Shown: piece after piece, positions 1 to 6,291 of the stretch
Numbering within the stretch: the stretch's first letter is position 1
Layout: each line of letters begins with the position of its first letter
Made by a program: the position numbers and the translations under genes
Notes under the pieces: generated by a model
What the model saw: the letters and a program-made list of their open reading frames with translations, nothing else
Databases searched by the model: none
What the model was told of the DNA's origin: nothing
Assembly (NCBI GenBank): GCA_029256645.1
Contig: JAQSXM010000072.1
Coordinates: 1 to 14,510 of the forward strand
Origin: Sporomusa sp.
Lineage (GTDB): Bacteria > Bacillota_C > Negativicutes > Sporomusales > Sporomusaceae
Length of the DNA stretch: 14,510 nucleotides
Direction of reading: 5' to 3'

Positions 1-798
1 ACCAATTTCACCTAAGACGGCAAGGGTATTCACCGGCACCTTGATGCTTTTATCACATTGGGCCGCCAGTTCCAGCGCCTTGATCACCGGAATCATACTT
101 GCCAGGTCCACAGGAATATCCACATCAGGCGCGGCTTCAACCACACCAAACGGAATATTCTGTTGAGCGGCTTTGGTGACGAGCATATCCAGAGCCGTTA
201 TCCCCTCGGTGTTGTAAAATACCCGGTTGAAATCAAAGGGTGTCGTACAGGTATAACCGACAACAGAAAATCCCCCTTCCTGGCAGGCCCCTTCGACCAA
301 AGCCGCCCCCAGCCCCGGTGGCGCATTTTCAATATTCCGGGCCGCATTCCGGCCAGGCTCACTGCCTGCCAGCCGTTCCAGCTTGGCAACCGTATCCTGC
401 AGGATGACAGGCTGCAAACTGGGAAGGTCGCCGCCGACAATAACCACACTGTCGGCCAGGCGATCCTGAGCGCCATTTTTCAGAATATAATCGGCAGCAT
501 ATTGCATACACTGGTCAAAGTTGCCGCCCTGGTCGGCATAAACTTCCTTGATCTGCGACCGGTCGGAAGTCCTATCCAGTAATTTTTCCAGGTATTCACG
601 ATCACCATCATGGTTATAACAGACCCGGACATCGCCACTCCCGGCCTCAAGGCAAACGTTAATCACATCCAGCAGGCAGCCTTCATAAAAAGCCATCGCT
701 TCTGCCGGCGTCAATATCCCTCCCCGGTTGGCAGTAAGCCGGGTCTTGGTATCTCCGGCCTTAGGAACTTTGGTAAAAACAACGATTGTGGTGCGCAT
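1..798 (-). CDS. DUF2064 / TIGR04282-like GT-A transferase, 3' end outside window
   Basis: This reading frame is open from an ATG at 798 to the window edge (266 codons, no stop seen). A GGAGG ribosome site at 806-810 fixes the start. The protein begins MRTTIVVFTKVPKAGDTKTRL, the N-terminal nucleotide-binding signature of DUF2064 (usually PGRVKTRL). Further on are VVIVGGDLPSL (around residues 119-129; the family has GxDxPxL), an EGGFSVVGY stretch corresponding to DGGYxLIG, and DVDIPVDL corresponding to DVDTPEDL. The family has a GT-A glycosyl/nucleotidyltransferase fold; TIGR04282 members are named for arsenosugar or rSAM/selenodomain loci. It is already longer than the usual 200-240 residues, so a C-terminal extension is likely. 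It has its own sigma-54 promoter (922-939). The family call is fairly sure. The donor and acceptor are unknown, and a cofactor nucleotidyltransferase (CofC/MobA-like) role cannot be excluded. Confidence 0.8.
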   Translation of the reverse strand, partial: MRTTIVVFTKVPKAGDTKTRLTANRGGILTPAEAMAFYEGCLLDVINVCLEAGSGDVRVCYNHDGDREYLEKLLDRTSDRSQIKEVYADQGGNFDQCMQYAADYILKNGAQDRLADSVVIVGGDLPSLQPVILQDTVAKLERLAGSEPGRNAARNIENAPPGLGAALVEGACQEGGFSVVGYTCTTPFDFNRVFYNTEGITALDMLVTKAAQQNIPFGVVEAAPDVDIPVDLASMIPVIKALELAAQCDKSIKVPVNTLAVLGEIG

Positions 799-921
799 GG
801 TGTAACCTCCTATATCTACCTCTAGCTTTGTAGTCTGCCAGGCACAGTTTGTACGGTTGCACCTGCTCCCGCCTGGCCTGGTGTTTTTAACCTCATTAAC
901 TTGTTATTGCAACTACTTCTA

Positions 922-939
922 TTGCAAAACTCATGCCAA
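922..939 (-). promoter_or_regulatory. sigma-54 promoter of the DUF2064 gene
   Basis: The minus strand reads TTGGCATGAGTTTTGCAA, with GG at 937-936, exactly 10 bases, then GC at 925-924. This fits the consensus TGGCAC-N5-TTGCA. The start codon lies about 125 bases downstream with a good ribosome site. The motif is in non-coding DNA. Confidence 0.85.
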
Positions 940-1024
940 CTTTTCTTTTGCTGACCAGAACCGGCGCGCCCTTATAGATAAAGCATTTATTACCAGCAAT
1001 AATGGGCGCCTGGTATTATCTTTT

Positions 1025-1037
1025 TTTCATTTTGAGA
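1025..1037. promoter_or_regulatory. putative activator (UAS) site upstream of the DUF2064 promoter
   Basis: The plus strand reads TTTC-ATTTT-GAGA, a variant of the TCTC-N5-(A/G)(G/A)GA motif found upstream of the other sigma-54 promoters in the window. Its centre is about 95 bp upstream of the -24 GG, slightly further than the 87 bp seen elsewhere. A weaker copy, TCTC-ATTTT-AAAA, is at 1056-1068. This is inference from repetition; no binding data exist here. Confidence 0.4.
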
Positions 1038-1202
1038 AAAACATTACGTTTTTTGTCTCATTTTAAAATTATCAATTCCATATATCATCAGGGTTCAGTA
1101 ATGAGAGACCCGGCTTTATGCCCGTTCTTTCAGAGCCCGGCCAAAGCCGAGGATTTTTCCCTGTCCTTAGCCTGGTATTTAGCTGCATAATTTTTTCAGG
1201 GT

Positions 1203-1249
1203 AAAAAACAGCGGCTTGCACTGCGCCAGGGGCGGCAGGCAAGCCGCTG
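1203..1249 (-). terminator. Rho-independent terminator after the DUF362 gene
   Basis: On the minus strand an 11-bp perfect stem pairs CAGCGGCTTGC (1249-1239) with GCAAGCCGCTG (1219-1209). The interior also carries complementary CTGC/GCAG segments. The stem is followed at once by six T residues (1208-1203). It starts 12 bases after the DUF362 stop codon and would end the transporter/DUF362 transcript. Confidence 0.92.
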
Positions 1250-1260
1250 CTGCAAACTTG

Positions 1261-2337
1261 TCAAAACACCTCAATTAATTCGTATTCCAGTGATCCCATA
1301 CCAATTTGGGCCGCATGTTCAATCTGAATGGCAGCGTTGCGTTCAGGAAATGCCAGCTGACCTAAAGTATGTCCGTAAGCAGTTTTCGTCAGATCCTGTG
1401 TTGCTTTATCAATAGCCACAGGGTCACAGGCGGCAAGAATCCCCAGATCAGGTATTAATTTGCCAGCCGGTTGTTTGACAAGACAGTCGCAGTGTTTCGT
1501 CATATTTAGCAAGACATTAACATAAAAACATTTTCCCGGCTTATTAATCACTGCTCCCCAGGCGTGTTCAGCCATACTTTTCTGAAGAAAACCCTCATCG
1601 GCAGTAAAATCATAGGTAACGGCATCGAACCGGCAGACAGCAATACATTCGCCGCAGCCAATACAGCGATTGGCGGCAATATACACCTTGCCAGCCTGTT
1701 CAATAATAGCGTCAGCAGGGCACCACTGCCTGCATTTTTGGCAACCGGTACACAGGCTCGGCTTTATGGCCGGCAGTATGGCCGAATGCTGTCGCCTTTT
1801 CCCCTTACGGCTTGCTAAACCCATGCCAAGGTTTTTAATACAGGCCCCTAACCCTGTGGAAATGCACCCCGTGGCATGAGAGACCACGAACAGCGCATCA
1901 ACCCCCATCAGCTCTCTGGCAACATGTACTGTTTTATGCAGCTCCCCGGGGATAGGCACCTCATATTCGGTATTACCCAGCAAGCCGTCGGCCATCAGAA
2001 AAGGGGCGCCGACCTGCTCAATACCAAAACCCTGGCGATGGGCCTGCAGAAGATGGTTAACCGCATTATGCCGCTCACCCTTGTACAAGGTTGAGGTTTC
2101 CGTCAAAAAGGGGACTCCGTTCGCTGCTTTGACCTTATCCACTAATGCCCGTATCAGTTCAGGCCTGACGCGGGTATTATTCTCCCCTTCCCCCACATGC
2201 AGTTTAATAGCCACGAAATCATTACCGGCGATGATCGCTGCGGCATTGGCTGCCATGTAAAGGCGGTGCATTGCCTGCACCTGGGCCTGCGCATCGTCAC
2301 CATCTGCCAGCCTGGCAAAATATACTTTGGCTGTCAG
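1261..2337 (-). CDS. DUF362 domain protein with 2x[4Fe-4S] ferredoxin module, probable CTG start
   Basis: The product is about 358 residues if it starts at CTG 2337, or 339 if it starts at GTG 2280. DUF362 proteins are ferredoxin-like iron-sulfur proteins of uncertain function. The conserved N-terminal half has VAIKLHVGEGENNTRVRP and FLTETSTLYKGER. The centre carries two cluster motifs, CTGCQKCRQWCP and CIGCGECIAVC, at about residues 196-235 in the longer numbering. The family N-terminus AKVYFA is encoded upstream of the GTG, and the frame back to the stop TAG at 2364-2362 has no ATG, GTG or TTG. A GGGGGAG ribosome site at 2350-2344 sits six bases before a CTG, so CTG (or a nearby ATT/ATC) is the likely start. 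The gene lies 74 bases after the ACS transporter and is followed by a strong terminator, so it closes that transcript. An electron-carrier role for the molybdoenzyme regulon is inference. Confidence 0.88.
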   Translation of the reverse strand: MTAKVYFARLADGDDAQAQVQAMHRLYMAANAAAIIAGNDFVAIKLHVGEGENNTRVRPELIRALVDKVKAANGVPFLTETSTLYKGERHNAVNHLLQAHRQGFGIEQVGAPFLMADGLLGNTEYEVPIPGELHKTVHVARELMGVDALFVVSHATGCISTGLGACIKNLGMGLASRKGKRRQHSAILPAIKPSLCTGCQKCRQWCPADAIIEQAGKVYIAANRCIGCGECIAVCRFDAVTYDFTADEGFLQKSMAEHAWGAVINKPGKCFYVNVLLNMTKHCDCLVKQPAGKLIPDLGILAACDPVAIDKATQDLTKTAYGHTLGQLAFPERNAAIQIEHAAQIGMGSLEYELIEVF

Positions 2338-2411
2338 GATAATCTCCCCCTTACCATAGAACTACTGTCCGGATCTACCGTCATGTCTGGCTGCCAAGGC
2401 AAACTACCTGC

Positions 2412-3740
2412 TCATACTTTTCTAACCCAGAGCGTAATCATGGCTACCGCGCCGATCAGGCAGAATACTACCAAACACATCAGCCCGCCCATATAGCTGC
2501 CGGTCACATTGATGAAATAGCCGACAATCATTGGCGTAATGGCTCCCCCCAGGCTTCCCAGACAGCTCTCAAAGCCACTGCCGGCCCCCAGGGCCTTGGC
2601 CGGTACAACCTTTTGGATAATGGCCCAATGACCAGGCTGTCCGATAAGCAGGGAGGATACAGCCAGAATCAGCCACAGCGCAGCCTCTACCTGCCCGGTA
2701 GCATGAGCGGCAAAATAAATCCCCACTGCGGCCCCCAGCATATGCAGGATACCGAAAGTCGCTTTTCGCTCAATCTTATCTGTTACATAGCCGGCAATGA
2801 TCAGAGCAACAATACCGGCGGCATAGGGTGCATTAGCCCAGAAACCCATACTCTTCCACGAAAAACCCATTGCCTGTTTGAGATATGATGGAATCCAGGT
2901 TGCAAGCCCCCACCAGGCGGAAGTACTGAAAACATAAAAAACAACACATAGCCAGTAGTCGAAGTTGAGCAAAAATCCTTTCCAGTTCTCCCTGTCCGAA
3001 TTTGAATCAGCCACAGCCCTTGTTGCCAGGGCTTCGGCTTCGGTTCGTAAGCCGTACTCAATATGCTCCAGTTCCAGGTGATTAATCCGCTTGCTTTCGC
3101 GCGGACTGTCGGTAGTGAAAAACCAGATTAATACAAGCGGAATCAGGCCCAGAGCGGCCAGGGCAAAAAAGCTGGACCGCCAGCCCCATTCCCCGATAAT
3201 CCATACCATGAAAGGCATGGCTAACGCCGGTCCGGCTGTCAAACCAATAAGCCAGGTTGAATTTGCCCTGGCCCGCTCCTGCGGCGGAAACCAGTTTTTC
3301 ACATATTTCATCTGCATCGGCCAATGCATGCCTTCGCCCAAGCCCAGGATACAGCGGGCCACAACCATGCCGGTAAAGCTAGACACGATGCCTCCGTAAA
3401 CACAGGAAATCATCCATAAAATAATAGCTACCGACATTACCTTACGCGGTCCCCACAAATCGCCGAGCGGGCTTAATAGTGCGTTAGTTATGGCATATGT
3501 AAACAAAAATATTGACATTAACGAGCCCATTGCCAGGGCATCGCCTTGGATGCCCATCTCCTGCAGAAAGGTGTCGTCGGCAACCAGTACAGATATATTG
3601 ACCCTGTCAAGATACGCAACTAACAATGTCACCAACAGGATGAGTATCACGACCACCCGCTGCCTGGTTGGTTTCTCCCCTGCTACTGCCGGCCAGTTCA
3701 ATCCGCTCTGACCATAGCCCGGTGTTTTCTGCTCCCCCAT
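2412..3740 (-). CDS. MFS transporter, ACS (anion:cation symporter) family
   Basis: The 442-residue protein is predicted to have 12 membrane segments, beginning around residue 29 after a hydrophilic N-terminus. The motif YLDRVNISV after the first helix is typical of the ACS family (TC 2.A.1.14), which takes up organic anions such as hexuronates, aldarates and phthalate-type aromatics. The second MFS signature, GDLWGPRKVM, lies in the first cytoplasmic loop, and the motif RCILGLGEGMHWP also fits ACS members. The start ATG has an AAGGAG site seven bases upstream. It follows the OFA transporter with a 134-base gap holding a large inverted repeat (3788-3835) but no recognisable promoter, so read-through from upstream is likely. 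The substrate is unknown; an organic acid taken up for, or exported after, the molybdoenzyme reaction is a reasonable guess. Confidence 0.9.
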   Translation of the reverse strand: MGEQKTPGYGQSGLNWPAVAGEKPTRQRVVVILILLVTLLVAYLDRVNISVLVADDTFLQEMGIQGDALAMGSLMSIFLFTYAITNALLSPLGDLWGPRKVMSVAIILWMISCVYGGIVSSFTGMVVARCILGLGEGMHWPMQMKYVKNWFPPQERARANSTWLIGLTAGPALAMPFMVWIIGEWGWRSSFFALAALGLIPLVLIWFFTTDSPRESKRINHLELEHIEYGLRTEAEALATRAVADSNSDRENWKGFLLNFDYWLCVVFYVFSTSAWWGLATWIPSYLKQAMGFSWKSMGFWANAPYAAGIVALIIAGYVTDKIERKATFGILHMLGAAVGIYFAAHATGQVEAALWLILAVSSLLIGQPGHWAIIQKVVPAKALGAGSGFESCLGSLGGAITPMIVGYFINVTGSYMGGLMCLVVFCLIGAVAMITLWVRKV

Positions 3741-3787
3741 TCAAACTCTCCTTCAATTTGGATTTGCTGAATTGTTTTCATTGAATA

Positions 3788-3835
3788 TGACATTGGTGAT
3801 TGATTACCCGTTGAGGTACGCAATGACCAATGTCA
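3788..3835. repeat. 15-bp inverted repeat between the two transporter genes
   Basis: TGACATTGGTGATTG (3788-3802) and CAATGACCAATGTCA (3821-3835) are inverted copies matching at 14 of 15 positions around an 18-base loop. No T tract follows on either strand, so it is not a standard terminator. It could be an RNA processing or stabilising hairpin between two cotranscribed genes, or an operator. Confidence 0.75.
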
Positions 3836-3874
3836 CTACAAGTAAGGAAGTAAGGCTGCTGTTACATTACACGA

Positions 3875-5122
3875 CTACATAGTACCGGCTTTGACTACGC
3901 GGATCTGGCTGCCCCGTTTATCCAGTGCCCTAAATAGCAGCGCAAACAGCAGGCCCAGTACATTCAACCCTAACGCAATCCAGAAGGCCTGCTCATAATT
4001 CCCGGTGGATACCCTGACGGTTGCCGCCGTCATTGGGCCGAATATCGCCGCTAAACTAAAACCAATAAAGGTAATCCCATAGTTAACCCCGAAATTTTTC
4101 AATCCATACCTTTCACTTATAATTGACGGCATAGTACTCATGAACCCGCCAAAGACTGCGCCAACACCGATCCCGGAAACGGCGAACCCGGCTACCGAGT
4201 CAGTAAAAGCCAGATTCAGCATTGCCAATGCAGAAATGACGTACATGACCATGATGGTGCTGGAACGTCCGATTTTATCCGATATATACCCAAAAGCTAC
4301 CCGTCCCAGTGCATTGGAGATAGCAACCAAACTGACAAATAAGGCCGCATCCATTGGCGTCAGTTTAAACATCTGCTGTCCGATTGGCGAGGCGAAGGCT
4401 GTGATCATCAGCCCGGACATAGCGCCGCAGGTAAGCATGACCAGAACCACCCACCAGATTTTATCCCGCAGCATCTGGGTCCAGGTCAGATCGGATGCTG
4501 CCGGCTGGGAAGCAGTGACAGCCACAGGCGGCGTCCATCCCTCCGGTTTGAAGCCTGGTGGTGCCTTCTTAATAATCAATGAGCAGAGGAAAATAACGAC
4601 AAAAAATACAACGCCCAGGATTTTAAAGGTGGTAAGTACACCCACACTGATAATCATGGAACTGGCAATCGGCGCAACGATCGTGGCCCCGGAACCGTAC
4701 CCGGCTGCAACCAGGCCGGAAGCCAAACCTCTCTTATCTGGAAAGAATTTGACAGTATTGCCTAAGGTCCCGGCATAAACAACCCCGCCGCCGATTCCGG
4801 CCAGAACGCTATAGGTAAAATAGAGCATTTCCACGCTGGATACAAAACCAGTAATAAATAAACCGACACTAAACATAATGCCGCCGATAATAACATTGGC
4901 TTTAGAACCTAAGCGATCCTGGATATAACCGCCGCCAATCATGGCAACAGGACTCAGAGCATGGTTAATCGTAAACGCCAGGGCAATGGCCGTTGCCGGC
5001 CAGCCAAATACCTTACCCAAGGGCAGGGAAAAGACACTCCAGGCATATAAAGTCCCGATACAGATGTTGGTTATGATCGCTGCGACCAGGATAAGCCAAC
5101 GATTATACTTTTGTTCTGACAT
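3875..5122 (-). CDS. MFS transporter, OFA (oxalate/formate antiporter) family
   Basis: The 415-residue protein has 12 predicted membrane helices. The N-terminal IGTLYAWSVFSLPLGKVFGWP is the hallmark of the OFA family (TC 2.A.1.11), whose studied members exchange oxalate for formate or transport other carboxylates. GGGYIQDRLGSK fills the loop 2-3 position, and GYISDKIGRSS is the equivalent loop in the second half. The ATG is preceded by GAGGGAG. The gene lies downstream of the 47-residue zinc-ribbon gene and its sigma-54 promoter, with a perfect 10-bp hairpin between them (5230-5260) that may reduce read-through. The substrate cannot be assigned. Two MFS carriers in a row next to a cytoplasmic molybdoenzyme suggest substrate import and product export. 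Confidence 0.9.
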   Translation of the reverse strand: MSEQKYNRWLILVAAIITNICIGTLYAWSVFSLPLGKVFGWPATAIALAFTINHALSPVAMIGGGYIQDRLGSKANVIIGGIMFSVGLFITGFVSSVEMLYFTYSVLAGIGGGVVYAGTLGNTVKFFPDKRGLASGLVAAGYGSGATIVAPIASSMIISVGVLTTFKILGVVFFVVIFLCSLIIKKAPPGFKPEGWTPPVAVTASQPAASDLTWTQMLRDKIWWVVLVMLTCGAMSGLMITAFASPIGQQMFKLTPMDAALFVSLVAISNALGRVAFGYISDKIGRSSTIMVMYVISALAMLNLAFTDSVAGFAVSGIGVGAVFGGFMSTMPSIISERYGLKNFGVNYGITFIGFSLAAIFGPMTAATVRVSTGNYEQAFWIALGLNVLGLLFALLFRALDKRGSQIRVVKAGTM

Positions 5123-5229
5123 TTTTCTCCCTCTTTTCTTTACTATTCATTGCTAGGCACTGCCTGTTTTTTTAACAATGGATCACTTGCCTTGGAATAT
5201 TGACATATGTATTGAAAATATGCTGTATA

Positions 5230-5260
5230 GAGGCAGGCCTTATTACAATTGGCCTGCCTC
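5230..5260 (-). terminator. hairpin between zinc-ribbon and OFA genes (weak terminator or attenuator)
   Basis: GAGGCAGGCC (5230-5239) and GGCCTGCCTC (5251-5260) form a perfect 10-bp GC-rich stem with an 11-base loop. It lies 47 bases after the zinc-ribbon stop codon. The minus-strand sequence after it lacks a clean T run, so partial termination is more likely than a full stop. Confidence 0.5.
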
Positions 5261-5307
5261 ATTCAACCTAAGATTACCTATATCAACTCTCATATTAGAA
5301 TAATACT

Positions 5308-5451
5308 TTACTTCTTTTCCGCATTGTCAGTGGGTAACTCGGTTCCGCAAAAAGGACACTTCTTCTGCTTAATACCTGCCATTGCAGAGACTTTCTTCTT
5401 GCAATTCGGACACTCTGTCGGCTTGGACAATGAAGCTGGTCTAAAACACAT
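5308..5451 (-). CDS. 47-residue zinc-ribbon protein
   Basis: This short gene starts at ATG 5451 with an AAGGAGG site nine bases upstream and ends at TAA 5310-5308. The protein begins MCFRPAS and has one zinc ribbon: CPNC at residues 14-17 and CPFC at 32-35, followed by GTELP and a charged tail. No signal peptide or membrane segment is seen. It is the first gene after the sigma-54 promoter at 5580-5597 and precedes the OFA transporter. The second half resembles the Cys-rich 99-residue protein at 12056-12355 (CKQCGTDLP against CPFCGTELP). Its function is unknown; a small metal-binding adaptor for the nearby redox system is a guess. The ribosome site and motif make the gene itself convincing. 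Confidence 0.85.
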   Translation of the reverse strand: MCFRPASLSKPTECPNCKKKVSAMAGIKQKKCPFCGTELPTDNAEKK

Positions 5452-5579
5452 TATGTAGTACCTCCTTAACTATGTAGTAATAACGTCTCAGCTGCTTTCC
5501 GGCATTGCTGCCCTGCCAACCACCTCCCGGAGTTTCTGATAAACAATTGCTTGCCACTGCGATTGTCGTTAAAGTAATA

Positions 5580-5597
5580 TTGCAATAAGTATGCCAA
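5580..5597 (-). promoter_or_regulatory. sigma-54 promoter of the zinc-ribbon/transporter unit
   Basis: The minus strand reads TTGGCATACTTATTGCAA, with GG at 5595-5594, 10 bases, then GC at 5583-5582. This is a close match to TGGCAC-N5-TTGCA. The zinc-ribbon start codon is about 130 bases downstream. Confidence 0.85.
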
Positions 5598-5675
5598 ATA
5601 AATAAAATACCGAAGAACAAGCTTATAATCAGGGCCGGAGCTGATTTTCCCCGGCTGCCGGCAGTATGTATACAA

Positions 5676-5688
5676 TCTCTTTTTAGGA
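5676..5688. promoter_or_regulatory. putative activator (UAS) site, zinc-ribbon/transporter promoter
   Basis: The plus strand reads TCTC-TTTTT-AGGA, inside CAATCTCTTTTTAGGAT. The first 16 bases of that string recur exactly upstream of the molybdoenzyme promoter (8816-8831). The centre is 87.5 bp upstream of the -24 GG. Confidence 0.55.
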
Positions 5689-5842
5689 TTTTCAAGTCCT
5701 TAATTCATGTTTTATCCCAGGAAAACCACCAAAAGTAAGCTGCTCCTGTTTTGCAATCCTGTATCAAATTAGGAATATGCCCGGACTTGTCCACTGCCTG
5801 CTGCCTTTAAATAGATCCACTGCGAAGACATTAAAAGCACAA

Positions 5843-5878
5843 TGCCACAACGGTCCCTGCCAGGGACCAGTCATGGCA
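5843..5878 (-). terminator. two-stage hairpin after the Fe-S subunit gene
   Basis: GGTCCCTG and CAGGGACC (5852-5868) are perfect inverted copies, flanked by an outer TGCCA/TGGCA pair (5843-5847 and 5874-5878). The hairpin lies about 50 bases downstream of the 4Fe-4S subunit stop codon. There is no strong T tract, so it may be a weak terminator or a 3'-end stabilising structure for the molybdoenzyme mRNA. Confidence 0.45.
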
Positions 5879-5927
5879 CTGGATCTCGCTTATAAACGCC
5901 TCAGACTAACAGCTGAGCGCTCTCGCA

Positions 5928-6263
5928 TTAAGGCACAAACATTACTACCTTCTTGCCTTTATCTGCCATCTTCTTGGCCAGTTCCTCCACCGGTCCCACT
6001 TCCATGCACTGACCCAGGCAGTGAAGAGCGCAGGCCGGCTTCTCCCCTTTTGCTACCCGGTCTTCACATAAATCACAAAGCTGAGTGGGAACAGGAACAA
6101 AATTCCATTCCCACTTATCGCCTTCTACATTCCAGGGACCCACTTCCGTCATCTTGATTCCCCATTTGTCCTTAGGAATGTTTTTTTCATTCCGGCAGGC
6201 AACCTCACAGCTGTGGCAGCCTGTGCAATATTCATAATCGATCATTAATCCGTTACGTGACAT
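5928..6263 (-). CDS. 4Fe-4S electron-transfer subunit of molybdopterin oxidoreductase (short DmsB/NrfC-like)
   Basis: The 111-residue protein starts at ATG 6263, chosen because GGAGGG lies seven bases upstream; the longer open frame overlaps the catalytic gene and has no such site. MIDYEYCTGCHSCEVACRN near residues 7-25 and QLCDLCEDRV followed by CALHC around residues 62-82 supply two sets of four cysteines, enough for two [4Fe-4S] clusters. DMSO-reductase-family beta subunits usually have about 200 residues and four clusters, so this is a reduced form. There is no Tat signal, so it is probably cytoplasmic like its partner. It follows the catalytic gene by 28 bases in the same operon and likely passes electrons between that enzyme and a soluble donor such as ferredoxin. 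Confidence 0.9.
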   Translation of the reverse strand: MSRNGLMIDYEYCTGCHSCEVACRNEKNIPKDKWGIKMTEVGPWNVEGDKWEWNFVPVPTQLCDLCEDRVAKGEKPACALHCLGQCMEVGPVEELAKKMADKGKKVVMFVP

Positions 6264-6291
6264 CCTTATCCCTCCATTCAAATTTGTAATC

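Larger units (their letters stand above)
799..1260. other. intergenic region, regulatory only
   Basis: No credible gene is seen on either strand; the short open frames here lack ribosome sites and family-like composition. The stretch holds the 5' leader and sigma-54 promoter of the DUF2064 gene, AT-rich candidate activator sites around 1025-1068, and the terminator of the DUF362 gene at 1203-1249. Confidence 0.7.
5452..5927. other. intergenic region between molybdoenzyme operon and zinc-ribbon gene
   Basis: No convincing coding sequence is seen. The region contains, in minus-strand order, a two-stage hairpin after the Fe-S subunit (5878-5843), the candidate activator site (5688-5676), the sigma-54 promoter (5597-5580), and a leader of roughly 115 bases. 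An 84-codon open frame (5695-5441) crosses the promoter and lacks a good ribosome site, so I do not call it. Confidence 0.7.

Noticed and set aside
198..582. Open frames of 174 codons (plus) and 92 codons (minus) inside the DUF2064 gene
   Set aside because: They are in other frames of a well-supported family protein that runs uninterrupted from 798 to the window edge.
5441..5695. 84-codon minus-strand open frame overlapping the zinc-ribbon gene start
   Set aside because: It crosses the sigma-54 promoter, lacks a ribosome site and has no family-like sequence; the 47-residue gene in another frame is far better supported.
5754..5772. TTGATACAGGATTGCA on the minus strand, resembling a -24/-12 element
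   Set aside because: The -24 element has GA instead of the essential GG, and no gene with a ribosome site follows closely.
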